Source of the DNA: Streptomyces diacarni
GTDB lineage: Bacteria; Actinomycetota; Actinomycetes; Streptomycetales; Streptomycetaceae
Direction of reading: 5' to 3'
Length of the DNA stretch: 64,000 nt
Assembly (NCBI RefSeq): GCF_003323715.1
Contig: NZ_QOIN01000073.1
Span: 1 to 64,000 of the forward strand
Of this stretch, positions 27,503 through 34,921 are shown piece by piece. The notes beneath the pieces were generated by a model. It did no database searches. It worked only from the letters and a program-made list of their open reading frames with translations, and was not told where the DNA came from. How positions within the stretch are numbered: the stretch's first letter is position 1; each line of letters opens with the position of its first letter. A program made the position numbers and the translations under genes.

Positions 27503-28630
27503 TCATCCGACGACGGCGACGGGCGCGTCCACCAGGTTGTGGTCGACGGTCACCGTGTGCCCTCCGTACGTGCGCTTCACGTTGCCCGTGTGCTGGTGGA
27601 TGCGGCGGTGCGGCTGCCACGCCTTCGGGTTCAGATTGCGCTCCTTGTCGACCGAGGCGGGCACGTGCCACCGCGCGAACCACACGGCCGTGGGCAGCCC
27701 GCGCGCCCCCGCTGCGCGGGCCTTCTCCAGGTGCGCGATGCCGTAGTTGGCGCTGCTGTAGAAGCCGGCGACGTACCCCTGTGCGCGTACCGCGCTGTTC
27801 CAGCCCTGGATGAAGCGCAGGGTGGTGTCGGCACAGCCCTTCTTCTTGTAGCGGTAGGCCTCCATGTCGAGGTAGAGGGCGCTGTTCTTGGCCATGCCGA
27901 GCTGCTGCGCACTGCGCACCGCGTCCTGCCCCTCCTGCCGGCCCAGCCCGTAGGGGTCCTTGGTGTCCATGCGGAACTTCTGCTTGTTCTTCGCGATCAC
28001 GCAGGGCGCCTGGGAACCGACGTAGACGGGCAGCAGTTTCCAGCCCTGCTTGTCGACCTCGGTGACCCACTCGGCGCTCAGGTGCTTCTGTTTCGGACAG
28101 GCACGGCCGCGTCCGCCGATGTAGACGCCGACGGCACCGAACGGGGAGGGCCCCTTCCACGCGCGCATGGTGGCGGCGGACGGTGCCTGGCAGGTGTCGA
28201 AGGCGTCTCCCCTGAAGATCTGCGCACCGAAGTCGCGCGGATCGCCCGTCACCAGCGACGGCTGGTCGGCCGGTACGCCGGGGGCGCCCGGCGCGTTCGG
28301 GTCGGCGGGTGCGTCGGGTGCGCCGGGGTCGGTCAGCCCCGTCCTGGGGTCGGCAGGGTCCGCGGGCGGCACGGCGGTCCCCTCCGTACGAGGCGGAGCG
28401 GGAGTCCCCTCCGTGCCAGGCGGCGCGGTGGGCGCCTCGGAGCCGGGGGGTGCGCCACCGGGATCGGGCGGCGGTGACACGGGTCGCCGGGTCGCGGTGG
28501 CGTTGGAGGGGGCGGGGTCGGTCGGGACGGGCTCCGCACCGGCGGCCGGGAGCACGCCGCTGGTCAGTGCGGCGGCGAGCCCGGCCGAAAGGAGAGCCAC
28601 TCGTCGCATCATCGGATTTGTCGTCGCCAT
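27503..28630 (-). CDS. Secreted DUF1906 (glycoside-hydrolase-like) protein
   Basis: A 375-residue secreted protein. A signal peptide of about 31 residues (MRRVALLSAGLAAALTSG, then AAGA) precedes a 110-residue Pro/Asp/Gly linker (repeated PADP, GTEG) and a C-terminal DUF1906 domain. The domain carries FDTCQAPSAATMRAW, GVYIGGRGRAC, LYLDMEAYRYKKKGC and GFYSSANYG. DUF1906 resembles TIM-barrel GH25-type muramidases; LDMEAY may carry the catalytic acids. It probably acts on the cell wall, by family only. Start uncertain; ATG at 28612 is an alternative. Confidence 0.82.
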   Translation of the reverse strand: MATTNPMMRRVALLSAGLAAALTSGVLPAAGAEPVPTDPAPSNATATRRPVSPPPDPGGAPPGSEAPTAPPGTEGTPAPPRTEGTAVPPADPADPRTGLTDPGAPDAPADPNAPGAPGVPADQPSLVTGDPRDFGAQIFRGDAFDTCQAPSAATMRAWKGPSPFGAVGVYIGGRGRACPKQKHLSAEWVTEVDKQGWKLLPVYVGSQAPCVIAKNKQKFRMDTKDPYGLGRQEGQDAVRSAQQLGMAKNSALYLDMEAYRYKKKGCADTTLRFIQGWNSAVRAQGYVAGFYSSANYGIAHLEKARAAGARGLPTAVWFARWHVPASVDKERNLNPKAWQPHRRIHQHTGNVKRTYGGHTVTVDHNLVDAPVAVVG

Positions 28631-28718
28631 GGGGCGAGTGAACGAGTCCCGCCGCGGCGAGCCGCACAGGCGCGCCCACCGGCTGCGGGTTTTCAGCCGT
28701 CTGGATCCGTCCCGCCAC

Positions 28719-29879
28719 CTACCGGGTCAGCACCAGCCCGGAGGTGGGGACGCCCGTGCCCGCCGTCACCAGCACCCGCGCACATCCGTCAACCTGGTTG
28801 ACGGATGTGCCACGGAGCTGCCGCACGGCCTCGGCGATGCCGTTCATGCCGTGCAAATAGGCCTCGCCCAGTTGGCCGCCGTGCGTGTTGAGGGGCAGCC
28901 CTTCCTCGGCGACGAACGCGGCACCCTCCCCGCGCCCGCAGAAGCCGAACTCCTCCACCTGCATGAGCACGAACGGGGTGAAGTGGTCGTAGAGCACCGC
29001 CACATCCATCTCGGCGGGACCCAGCCCGCTGGTGCGCCACAGCTGGCGCGCCACGACGCCCATCTCGGGGAGCCCGGTCAGCTCGTCACGGTAGAAACTG
29101 GTCATCTGTTCCTGCCCGCGTCCCGCGCCCTGCGCCGCCGCCACGATCAGTGCGGGACGGTGCCGCAGCCCGCGCGCCCGTTCCGGTGAGGTGACCACCA
29201 GGGCCTGTCCGCCGTCCGTCTCCTGGCAGCAGTCCAGCAGCCGCAGCGGCTCGACGATCCAGCGCGAGGCGGCGTGCTGCGCCAGGGTGAGGGGCTTGCC
29301 GTGGAAGTAGGCGGCGGGGTTGGTGGCGGCGTACTTGCGGTCCACCACGGCGACGTGCCCGAAGGCCTCCGGAGTCAGCCCGTAGGTGTGCAGGTAGCGC
29401 TGCGCCGCCATGGCGACCCAGGAGGCGGGTGTCAGCAGCCCGAAGGGCAGCGACCAGCCCAGCACCGCCCCCTCGGCCGACGGTTCACGCTGCTGCACAC
29501 CGGCGCCGAAACGCCGTCCGGAGCGCTCGTTGAACGCCCGGTAGCACACCACCGTCTCGGCCAGCCCGCAGGCGACCGCGAGCGCCGCCTGCTGAACCGT
29601 GGCGCACGCGGCGCCCCCGCCGTAGTGCACCCGTGAGAAGAACGACAGCTCTCCGATACCGGCCGCCTGTGCGACGGTGATCTCCGGGCTGGTGTCCATC
29701 GTGAAGGTGACCATGCCGTCGACGTCGCCCGGAGTCAGCCCCGCGTCGTCCAGCGCGGCGCGTACGGCCTCCACCGCGAGGGCGAGTTCGCTGCTCCCCG
29801 AGTCCTTGGTGAACGGGGTCGCGCCGATGCCGACGACGGCCGCTCGCCCACCGAGCGTGTCTGCCGCGTACAGGCTCAT
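28719..29879 (-). CDS. Ltp2-like thiolase-fold aldolase (igr-type operon)
   Basis: A 386-residue thiolase-fold protein, last gene of the overlapping operon. Sequence stretches such as AVVGIGATPFTKDSG, DGMVTFTMDTSPEITVA, SFFSRVHYGGGAACATVQ, LLDCCQETDGG, LYDHFTPF and RLRGTSVN-like NGIAEAVRQL are close to my recollection of mycobacterial Ltp2 (Rv3540c). Ltp2 lacks thiolase activity. With ChsH2 it cleaves the 17-hydroxy-20-carboxypregnenoyl-CoA intermediate, releasing propionyl-CoA. Its ATG overlaps the previous stop (ATGA). The steroid substrate is inferred from family and operon. Confidence 0.87.
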   Translation of the reverse strand: MSLYAADTLGGRAAVVGIGATPFTKDSGSSELALAVEAVRAALDDAGLTPGDVDGMVTFTMDTSPEITVAQAAGIGELSFFSRVHYGGGAACATVQQAALAVACGLAETVVCYRAFNERSGRRFGAGVQQREPSAEGAVLGWSLPFGLLTPASWVAMAAQRYLHTYGLTPEAFGHVAVVDRKYAATNPAAYFHGKPLTLAQHAASRWIVEPLRLLDCCQETDGGQALVVTSPERARGLRHRPALIVAAAQGAGRGQEQMTSFYRDELTGLPEMGVVARQLWRTSGLGPAEMDVAVLYDHFTPFVLMQVEEFGFCGRGEGAAFVAEEGLPLNTHGGQLGEAYLHGMNGIAEAVRQLRGTSVNQVDGCARVLVTAGTGVPTSGLVLTR

Positions 29880-30403
29880 GAGGAAGCCCCCTTCCGGTCG
29901 GCGGGAGAGGCACTCTTCCGGTCAGCGGGAGAGCCGCCCCTCCGGTCGGCAGGGGAGGCTCCCGAGGCGCCCTCCTGGTCGGCCGCCATGCCGAGGGTGA
30001 CGGTGACCGTGCCGGTGACGTGGTTGCCGAGCCGGCCTGCTCCCCGTACGGCGACCTCGACGGTGACCGACTCCGCGCCGGGAGCGTCCGGTGCCGGAGG
30101 GGTGACGGCGGTGACACGTCCGGACAGTGCGAGGGTGTCGCCCGGATAGGCCGGGACGCCCAGCCGGATGGCCACCTTGCGCAGGACGGCGTGCGGGCCT
30201 GCCCAGCCGGTGACGTAGCGGCCCACCAGACCGTTCGTGGTCAGGATGTTCATGAAGATGTCGGGAGAGCCCTTCTCCCTGGCGGCCTCGGCGTCGTGGT
30301 GGACGTCCTGGAAGTCGCGTGAGGCCAGCGCGCCGGACACGATGAGTGTGCGCGTCACGGGTATCTCCAGCGGCGGCAGCGGTTCGCCCTCGCGGGGGTT
30401 CAC
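29876..30403 (-). CDS. MaoC-like hydratase subunit (ChsH1-like)
   Basis: A 175-residue single hot-dog protein. The substrate loop is SRDFQDVHHDAEAAREKGSPDIFMNILTTNGLVGRYVTGW and the strands after it (VAIRLGVPAYPGDTLALSG) fit R-specific enoyl hydratases; the paired Asp/His sit in FQDVHHD. In the igr operon ChsH1 pairs with ChsH2 to hydrate the enoyl-CoA. GTG at 30403 follows GGAGGGAGGAG and overlaps the previous stop (GTGA). The last 35 residues repeat SPADRK three times and are probably disordered. Confidence 0.86.
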   Translation of the reverse strand: MNPREGEPLPPLEIPVTRTLIVSGALASRDFQDVHHDAEAAREKGSPDIFMNILTTNGLVGRYVTGWAGPHAVLRKVAIRLGVPAYPGDTLALSGRVTAVTPPAPDAPGAESVTVEVAVRGAGRLGNHVTGTVTVTLGMAADQEGASGASPADRRGGSPADRKSASPADRKGASS

Positions 30404-31548
30404 ATCTCCTCCCTCCATTCGGCGTCCCTGGCGGGCACCGCCAGCGCCTCTCCGAGCGCGGCCAGCAGCGCCCCCGGGGAGCCGAGAAAGGCGTCCAGTT
30501 GGCGGCCCCACAGGAAGTGCCGGTGCACGGGATGGGTGACGTCCGCTCCGACGCCACCGTGCAGGTGCTGCCCCGTGTGGACGACCCTGCGGCCCGCCTC
30601 GGCGGCCCACCACGCGGCGGTCAGCGCCTGCGTGTGCGCGGGCAGACCTGCGTCGTACCGCCAGGCCGCCTCCAGACAGGTGACGCGGATCGCCTCGGTG
30701 TCCAGGTGTGCGTCGGCGGCCCGCAGTTGCACCGCCTGGTTGGTCGACAGGGGACGGCCGAACTGTTCGCGCTGCGCCGTGTGGGCCACCGCGTGCGCCA
30801 GGGACCCGGCGCACACGCCCACCTGGAGCGCCGCGAAGACCGTACGGGCGGCCCCGAGCGTCCCCTCGTACGCACCACCGTGCCGGACGCCCCGACCGCC
30901 CTCGATCGGCTCCCCTCGGGCCCCGGACAGCTCCAGGCGTCCCGCCGCCCACGGTGCCGTCGTCTCGACCGTCGCGACGTCGACCGCTCGCTGGTCCGTC
31001 GGTACGAGAAAGAGGCGGGGCGCGCCGCCGGAGGCCTGCCGTACGGGCACCAGCACGTGGGTGGCCGCCCGCAGCCAGGGAACCACCGGCATCACCCCCG
31101 ACAGCCGCCCGTCCTGCTCGGCCCTCGGCGCGGGACTCCCTTTTGCGCTCCGCCCGACCGGCGTGCACGAGGCCCCCGCGGACGAGGCTTCCGCGAAAGA
31201 GGGAAGCGCGCCGGTCGCCACCGCCGTGCCGTCCCGCAGTCCGGGCAGCAGGCGGGCACGCTGTTCGTCCGTGCCGTACGCCGCGACAGGCAGCAGGCCG
31301 AACGCACAGGTCGCCGCCAGCGGGATCTGTGCCGTGCGCCTGCCCTGCTCCTCCAGGACGAGCGCCAGGCCCACCAAGCCGATCTCCTCCACCGCGGCGA
31401 GCAGGCCCGCGCCGCACAGCGTCTTCCACAGCACGGGGTCGGTGCCGGTACCGAGCGCGGTGAGGCGCTCGTGCGTGGCCAGGTCGTCGATGATGCCGGC
31501 CGCCAGGTCGCGTGCCGCCGTCTGCTCCTCGGTGGGCGTGAAGTCCAT
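30400..31548 (-). CDS. Acyl-CoA dehydrogenase subunit (ChsE1/FadE28-like)
   Basis: A 382-residue acyl-CoA dehydrogenase: N-terminal helical domain (MDFTPTEEQTAARDLAAGI), short middle domain, and C-terminal helices with LGAARTVFAALQVGVCAGSL, REQFGRPLSTNQAVQLRAAD and GQHLHGGVGADVTHPVHRHF. Its partner lies two genes upstream, and igr-type dehydrogenases are alpha2-beta2 heterotetramers in which only one subunit keeps the catalytic Glu. It overlaps both neighbours by 4 bases. A low-complexity insert (about 135-155) is not usual in the family. Confidence 0.86.
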   Translation of the reverse strand: MDFTPTEEQTAARDLAAGIIDDLATHERLTALGTGTDPVLWKTLCGAGLLAAVEEIGLVGLALVLEEQGRRTAQIPLAATCAFGLLPVAAYGTDEQRARLLPGLRDGTAVATGALPSFAEASSAGASCTPVGRSAKGSPAPRAEQDGRLSGVMPVVPWLRAATHVLVPVRQASGGAPRLFLVPTDQRAVDVATVETTAPWAAGRLELSGARGEPIEGGRGVRHGGAYEGTLGAARTVFAALQVGVCAGSLAHAVAHTAQREQFGRPLSTNQAVQLRAADAHLDTEAIRVTCLEAAWRYDAGLPAHTQALTAAWWAAEAGRRVVHTGQHLHGGVGADVTHPVHRHFLWGRQLDAFLGSPGALLAALGEALAVPARDAEWREEM

Positions 31549-32666
31549 CAGGCGGCCGCCTGCTTGGGTGCCGACCGGAAGACGGGCAGTTCGAGCGCGT
31601 CGTCCACCCGCAGGAACTCCAGCTCGACCGGCATCCCGATGCGCACCTCGTCGCAGGGGACTCCGACGAGGTTGCTGACGATCCGGAACCCTTCGGCCAG
31701 TTCCACGAGCACCACCGCGTACGGCGGGTCGAACGCCGGGAAGGGCGGGTGGTGCATGACGACGTAGGAGTAGACGGTGCCGAGTCCGGCCGACTCGGCC
31801 GCCGACCACCGCGGCGAACCGCAGGCGTTGCAGCCGGGCAGCCACGGGAAGCGCGGTGCCGCGCAGGCGTCGCAGCGCTGGAAGAGCAGTTTGTGCGCGG
31901 CCACGCCCTCCCAGAAGCCGGCGCTGTCCCGGTTGACGACGGGACGCGGACGGCGGGGCGTCTCCGACGGGGACCTTTGCGACGGGGGCCTCTCGGAAGG
32001 TCCTGCGGGGGACCTCTCCGAAGGGGCTCTCACCGCACGAGGCGTGCCCGAGGGAGACGTGGCAGGGCGGTACTTGAGGATGCGGAAGCGGTGGGTGCCC
32101 GCCGTCACCCCGTCGACGCGTACGTCCATGCGGGTCGTCACGAAATAGCCGGTGCCCAGCTTGGTCGTCTTGCGCCCGGAGACCGACTCGATCAGCGCGT
32201 CGCACGTGACCTCGTCCCCCGGACGCAACGGCTGCGCGTACTCCTGTTCGCAGTCGGTCGCGACCACGGAGGTGAAGCCGGCGTCGTCCAGCGCGCCCAG
32301 CAACGCGTCGTACGCCCCCGTGCGGCCCTCGCGCCCCGCGAGCCCGGCCATCGTCCAGACCTGGAGCATCGTCGCCGGCGCGGAACCGTCGGGCGGCACC
32401 GGGTGGCCCAGCGCCTCGCACCAGTGCCGGATCATCGGGGTGTTCACGGGATCGCGGCCCCGCACCGACGCTCCGGCAGGGCGTCCCTCGTAGCCGCGCA
32501 GCAGGTCGTACAGCGCGTCAGGGTCCCCCGGGGCAGCGTGCCGCGCCTCCGCTGCGGAACCGGGCCCGGGCGCGGCCCCGGACGCGCCCCCCGACGTGGG
32601 CCCGGGCGTGGGCTCGGACACGGCCCGTGACGTGGGCCCGGACGTGGGCCCGTCTGTGCCGCTCAT
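31548..32666 (-). CDS. MaoC plus DUF35 OB-fold fusion (ChsH2-like)
   Basis: A 372-residue two-domain protein. Residues about 48-200 are a hot-dog/MaoC-like domain (VNTPMIRHWCEALGHPVP, ATMLQVWTMAGL, AYDALLGALDDAGFTSVVAT). An Arg/Ser/Pro linker follows, then DUF35 (residues 250-370) with a four-Cys zinc ribbon (CDACAAPRF ... CNACGS) and the OB-fold (LGTVYSYVVMHHPPFPAF). In steroid degradation the MaoC part pairs with ChsH1 and the DUF35 part docks on Ltp2. ATG follows AGGAGG and overlaps the preceding stop. The first 45 residues are a Gly/Thr/Pro repeat absent from family members. Confidence 0.86.
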   Translation of the reverse strand: MSGTDGPTSGPTSRAVSEPTPGPTSGGASGAAPGPGSAAEARHAAPGDPDALYDLLRGYEGRPAGASVRGRDPVNTPMIRHWCEALGHPVPPDGSAPATMLQVWTMAGLAGREGRTGAYDALLGALDDAGFTSVVATDCEQEYAQPLRPGDEVTCDALIESVSGRKTTKLGTGYFVTTRMDVRVDGVTAGTHRFRILKYRPATSPSGTPRAVRAPSERSPAGPSERPPSQRSPSETPRRPRPVVNRDSAGFWEGVAAHKLLFQRCDACAAPRFPWLPGCNACGSPRWSAAESAGLGTVYSYVVMHHPPFPAFDPPYAVVLVELAEGFRIVSNLVGVPCDEVRIGMPVELEFLRVDDALELPVFRSAPKQAAA

Positions 32667-33799
32667 CGCCGCCTCCTGACCATCCCGAGCCGCATCGTCG
32701 CGACGATCTCCCGCTGGACCTCGCTCACTCCGCCGCCGAAGGTGTTGATCTGCGCGGCTCTGTTCATCCGTTCGACCTCGCCGTCCGCGAACGCGCCCGG
32801 CGAGCCGGCGCGCACCGTCCCGGCCTCGCCCAGCACCTCCTGGCACAGGGCGTGGACCGCGACGGTGCTCTCCGTGCCCGCGACCTTCACCCCGCTGGCG
32901 TCGCCGGGGGTGAGCGTGCCCGCGCCGACGTCCTGGACGAGCCGCCAGTTGAGCAAGCGGGTCGCCGCGAGACGGGCATGCGCCTCCGCGAGTCGCGCCC
33001 GCACCCAGGGTTCGCCGATCAGACCGGTCTCGCGTACGTGAGCGAGCACGGCGTGGTAGTGGTCCTCGGCCTGCATGCCGAGCGCGGCGAGCGCCACCCG
33101 TTCGTGGTTGAGCTGGTTGGCGATCAGGCTCCAGCCGCTGTTCTCCTCGCCGACCAGGGCACCGGGAGGCAGCCGGACGTCGTCGTAGTAGGTCGCCGTG
33201 GTCGTCAGTCCGCCGACCGTCTCGATGGGCGTCCACGAGAACCCGGGTGCGTCGGTGGGCACGAGGAGGATCGAGATGCCCTTGTGCTTGGGCGCGTCGG
33301 GATCCGTGCGGCAGGCCAGCCAGATCCAGTCGGCCTGCTGGGCGTTGCTGGTGAACGTCTTCGCCCCGTCGACGCGCCAGCCGCCGTCGGGGGCGCGCAC
33401 CGCGCGGGTGCGCAGCGAGGCGAGGTCCGTGCCCGCCTCCGGCTCCGTGTAGCCGATGGCGAAGACGAGCTCGCCGCTGAGGATGCGGGGCAGGAAGAAC
33501 GCCTTCTGCTCCGCGGTGCCGTACTTCATCAGCGTCGGGCCGACGGTGTTGAGGGTGACCATCGAGACGGGCGCCCCCGCGCGATAGGCCTCGTCGAAGA
33601 AGACGAACTGTTCGTCCGGGCCCCGCCCCTGGCCCCCGTACTCGACGGGCCAGCCGAGGCCGAGCAGCCCGTCGGCCCCGATCCGGCGCAGCAGCGCGCG
33701 CTGCGGGGCCTCGCCGCCGTCCGGCGGGCGTAACGCGCGGAAGTAGGCGCGCAACTCGGCACGGAGGGCGCGTTGGCGAGCGGTCGGAGCGAGTCGCAT
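32663..33799 (-). CDS. Acyl-CoA dehydrogenase subunit (ChsE2/FadE29-like), first gene of operon
   Basis: A 378-residue acyl-CoA dehydrogenase and the first gene of the five-gene operon. FAD-site segments are VFAIGYTEPEAGTDLASLRT and ADWIWLACRTDPDAPKHKGI; the C-terminus is QINTFGGGVSEVQREIV. These closely match mycobacterial FadE29 as I remember it. With the ChsE1-like gene it should dehydrogenate a 3-carbon side chain. ATG at 33799 lacks a ribosome site and lies directly at the predicted transcription start (leaderless). No 20-residue N-terminal extension is needed. Confidence 0.87.
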   Translation of the reverse strand: MRLAPTARQRALRAELRAYFRALRPPDGGEAPQRALLRRIGADGLLGLGWPVEYGGQGRGPDEQFVFFDEAYRAGAPVSMVTLNTVGPTLMKYGTAEQKAFFLPRILSGELVFAIGYTEPEAGTDLASLRTRAVRAPDGGWRVDGAKTFTSNAQQADWIWLACRTDPDAPKHKGISILLVPTDAPGFSWTPIETVGGLTTTATYYDDVRLPPGALVGEENSGWSLIANQLNHERVALAALGMQAEDHYHAVLAHVRETGLIGEPWVRARLAEAHARLAATRLLNWRLVQDVGAGTLTPGDASGVKVAGTESTVAVHALCQEVLGEAGTVRAGSPGAFADGEVERMNRAAQINTFGGGVSEVQREIVATMRLGMVRRRR

Positions 33800-33835
33800 T
33801 TTCTGACTGTCCGTCAGAAACGCGCGCACTGTCAA
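33800..33835 (-). promoter_or_regulatory. Promoter and palindromic operator of the igr-like operon
   Basis: On the minus strand TTGACA (33835-33830) is followed after 18 bases by GACAGT (33811-33806), and the ATG comes 6 bases later, so the transcript should be leaderless. TTTCTGAC-N5-GTCAGAAA (33800-33820) is a perfect inverted repeat that covers the -10 box and touches the start codon. The same half-sites and spacing occur at 8533-8549. A TetR-like repressor is likely. Confidence 0.7.
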
Positions 33836-33855
33836 CCGTCCCTCCGCACACACGA

Positions 33856-33889
33856 CCGCGCGCCCGCGAACGGATTCGCGGGCGCGCGG
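33856..33889 (-). terminator. Hairpin terminating nepA-like transcription
   Basis: CCGCGCGCCCGCGAA-CGGA-TTCGCGGGCGCGCGG, a 15-bp perfect stem with a 4-base loop. It separates the nepA-like gene from the next operon promoter. No U-tract. Confidence 0.65.
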
Positions 33890-33945
33890 CCTCAGCCCAT
33901 CCCCATGAACGCCCGGCCCGTCAGGCCGGCAGGGCGCTCAGTCGG

Positions 33946-34227
33946 TCACCACAGGTTGTGGAAGACGACGGTGGTGGTCTCGTTGTGCGTCACGTTGGTC
34001 TGGTCCACGTCCGCACCGTTTCCGTTGACGGTGGCGTTGTTGGCGTTGTTGGTGTTGTTGCCGTCGCCCACGGCGCCCTGCACCTGCGAGCTGGAGCTCG
34101 CGTTGGAATTCGATCCGTCGTCCGCGAGAGAGCCGTTGTCCGCGTACGCCACACCGGACATGACGGCGACGGCGAACGGAAGGGCGGCGGCGGCCGCGAT
34201 GACGCGGGCGGTACGGATGCGTGCCAT
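33946..34227 (-). CDS. nepA: NepA-like small secreted spore-wall protein
   Basis: A 93-residue protein. A signal peptide of about 28 residues (ARVIAAAAALPFAVAVMSG, then AYA) precedes a mature part rich in Asn, Ser, Gly and Val: GSNSNASSSSQVQGAVGDGN, then NNTNNANNATVNGNG. It ends TTTVVFHNLW. The shape (short, Asn/Ser-rich, beta-forming, exported) and remembered synteny with SCO4002 suggest NepA, a structural spore-wall protein that maintains dormancy. GGAGGATTGAAC precedes ATG. A long upstream region carries a motif shared with the sigN-like gene. The orthology is not proven. Confidence 0.72.
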   Translation of the reverse strand: MARIRTARVIAAAAALPFAVAVMSGVAYADNGSLADDGSNSNASSSSQVQGAVGDGNNTNNANNATVNGNGADVDQTNVTHNETTTVVFHNLW

Positions 34228-34409
34228 GTTCAATCCTCCAGGAACCGTGAGTGCGCCACGAGAGCGCTCTGCACCGTAAGTGCCTTTGCGCCGCCTGCAG
34301 TTGGCCGACTGCGAGGCGGTCTCGCTGTACGACGTCGCGGATCCAGAGTTGCCCACCGCACTCCGGGTGAACCCCTCCTGTCGGGTGGTTTCCCCCGCAA
34401 GTATGACGA

Positions 34410-34425
34410 CGTGTCGATAAACCTC
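34410..34425 (-). promoter_or_regulatory. Motif shared with the sigN-like upstream region
   Basis: Reads GAGGTTTATCGACACG on the minus strand, 183-198 bases before the nepA-like ATG. Compare CAGTTTTATCGACATG at 7154-7169. A TACTTG follows both copies, 6 bases further here and 18 further there. Confidence 0.4.
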
Positions 34426-34714
34426 CTGTACGCCCCCGACTCCGGCCTTCCACCCCGCACTCCCCCGCACTCACCGCTCCGCGCACACGTGCCCGCCCGC
34501 GCCCCCGCACACCTCTCCGACACGTGTTCCGCCGGGGCCCGGGATGCGCACCGCTACGCCCCGCACGTTGTTCTCCCGCCCTTCCCCCAGCACGATCTCC
34601 CCCGGCGGCCACCAGACCTCCTCGCTCGCCGGAGATCCCCCACCCAGCGCGCGAGACCGGGACATCCTCTGTCTGGTGTCTCCACACGGCCCCGCTGTCG
34701 CGGCCCGCACACGG

Positions 34715-34749
34715 CGAAGGGGCACCACCGCGCGGGTGGTGCCCCTTCG
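34715..34749 (-). terminator. Terminator of tRNA-Ser(TGA)
   Basis: CGAAGGGGCACCACC pairs with GGTGGTGCCCCTTCG, a 15-bp perfect stem around a 5-base loop, 41 bases downstream of the tRNA. No U-tract. Confidence 0.7.
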
Positions 34750-34789
34750 GCGAACCGGGCCTCTACTCAGGCCGCGGATCCCCAGACTG

Positions 34790-34876
34790 CGGAGGCGGTG
34801 GGATTTGAACCCACGGAGGTGTCGCCACCTCTACGGTTTTCAAGACCGCTCCCTTCGGCCGCTCGGGCACGCCTCC
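34790..34876 (-). tRNA. tRNA-Ser (TGA)
   Basis: An 87-base class II tRNA with a long variable arm. Acceptor GGAGGCG pairs with CGCCTCC. The anticodon loop CTTGAAA reads TGA. The T-arm is GTGGG-TTCAAAT-CCCAC. CCA is not encoded. Reads TCA and other TCN codons. Confidence 0.97.
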
Positions 34877-34921
34877 CCGCACCGCCGGTACCGGCGGTGC
34901 GGGGGACAGCCTAGCGCGTGG

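Larger units (their letters stand above)
34228..34789. other. Regulatory gap between nepA-like gene and tRNA-Ser(TGA)
   Basis: No gene. The half nearer the nepA-like gene is its promoter region, with the TTTATCGACACG motif at 34421-34410. The half nearer the tRNA carries the tRNA terminator at 34715-34749. The frames across 34544-34700 are open only by GC bias. Confidence 0.5.

Noticed and set aside
34410..34421. A WhiG/FliA-type -10 (GTCGATAA) on the plus strand
   Set aside because: No TAAA lies at the required distance upstream.
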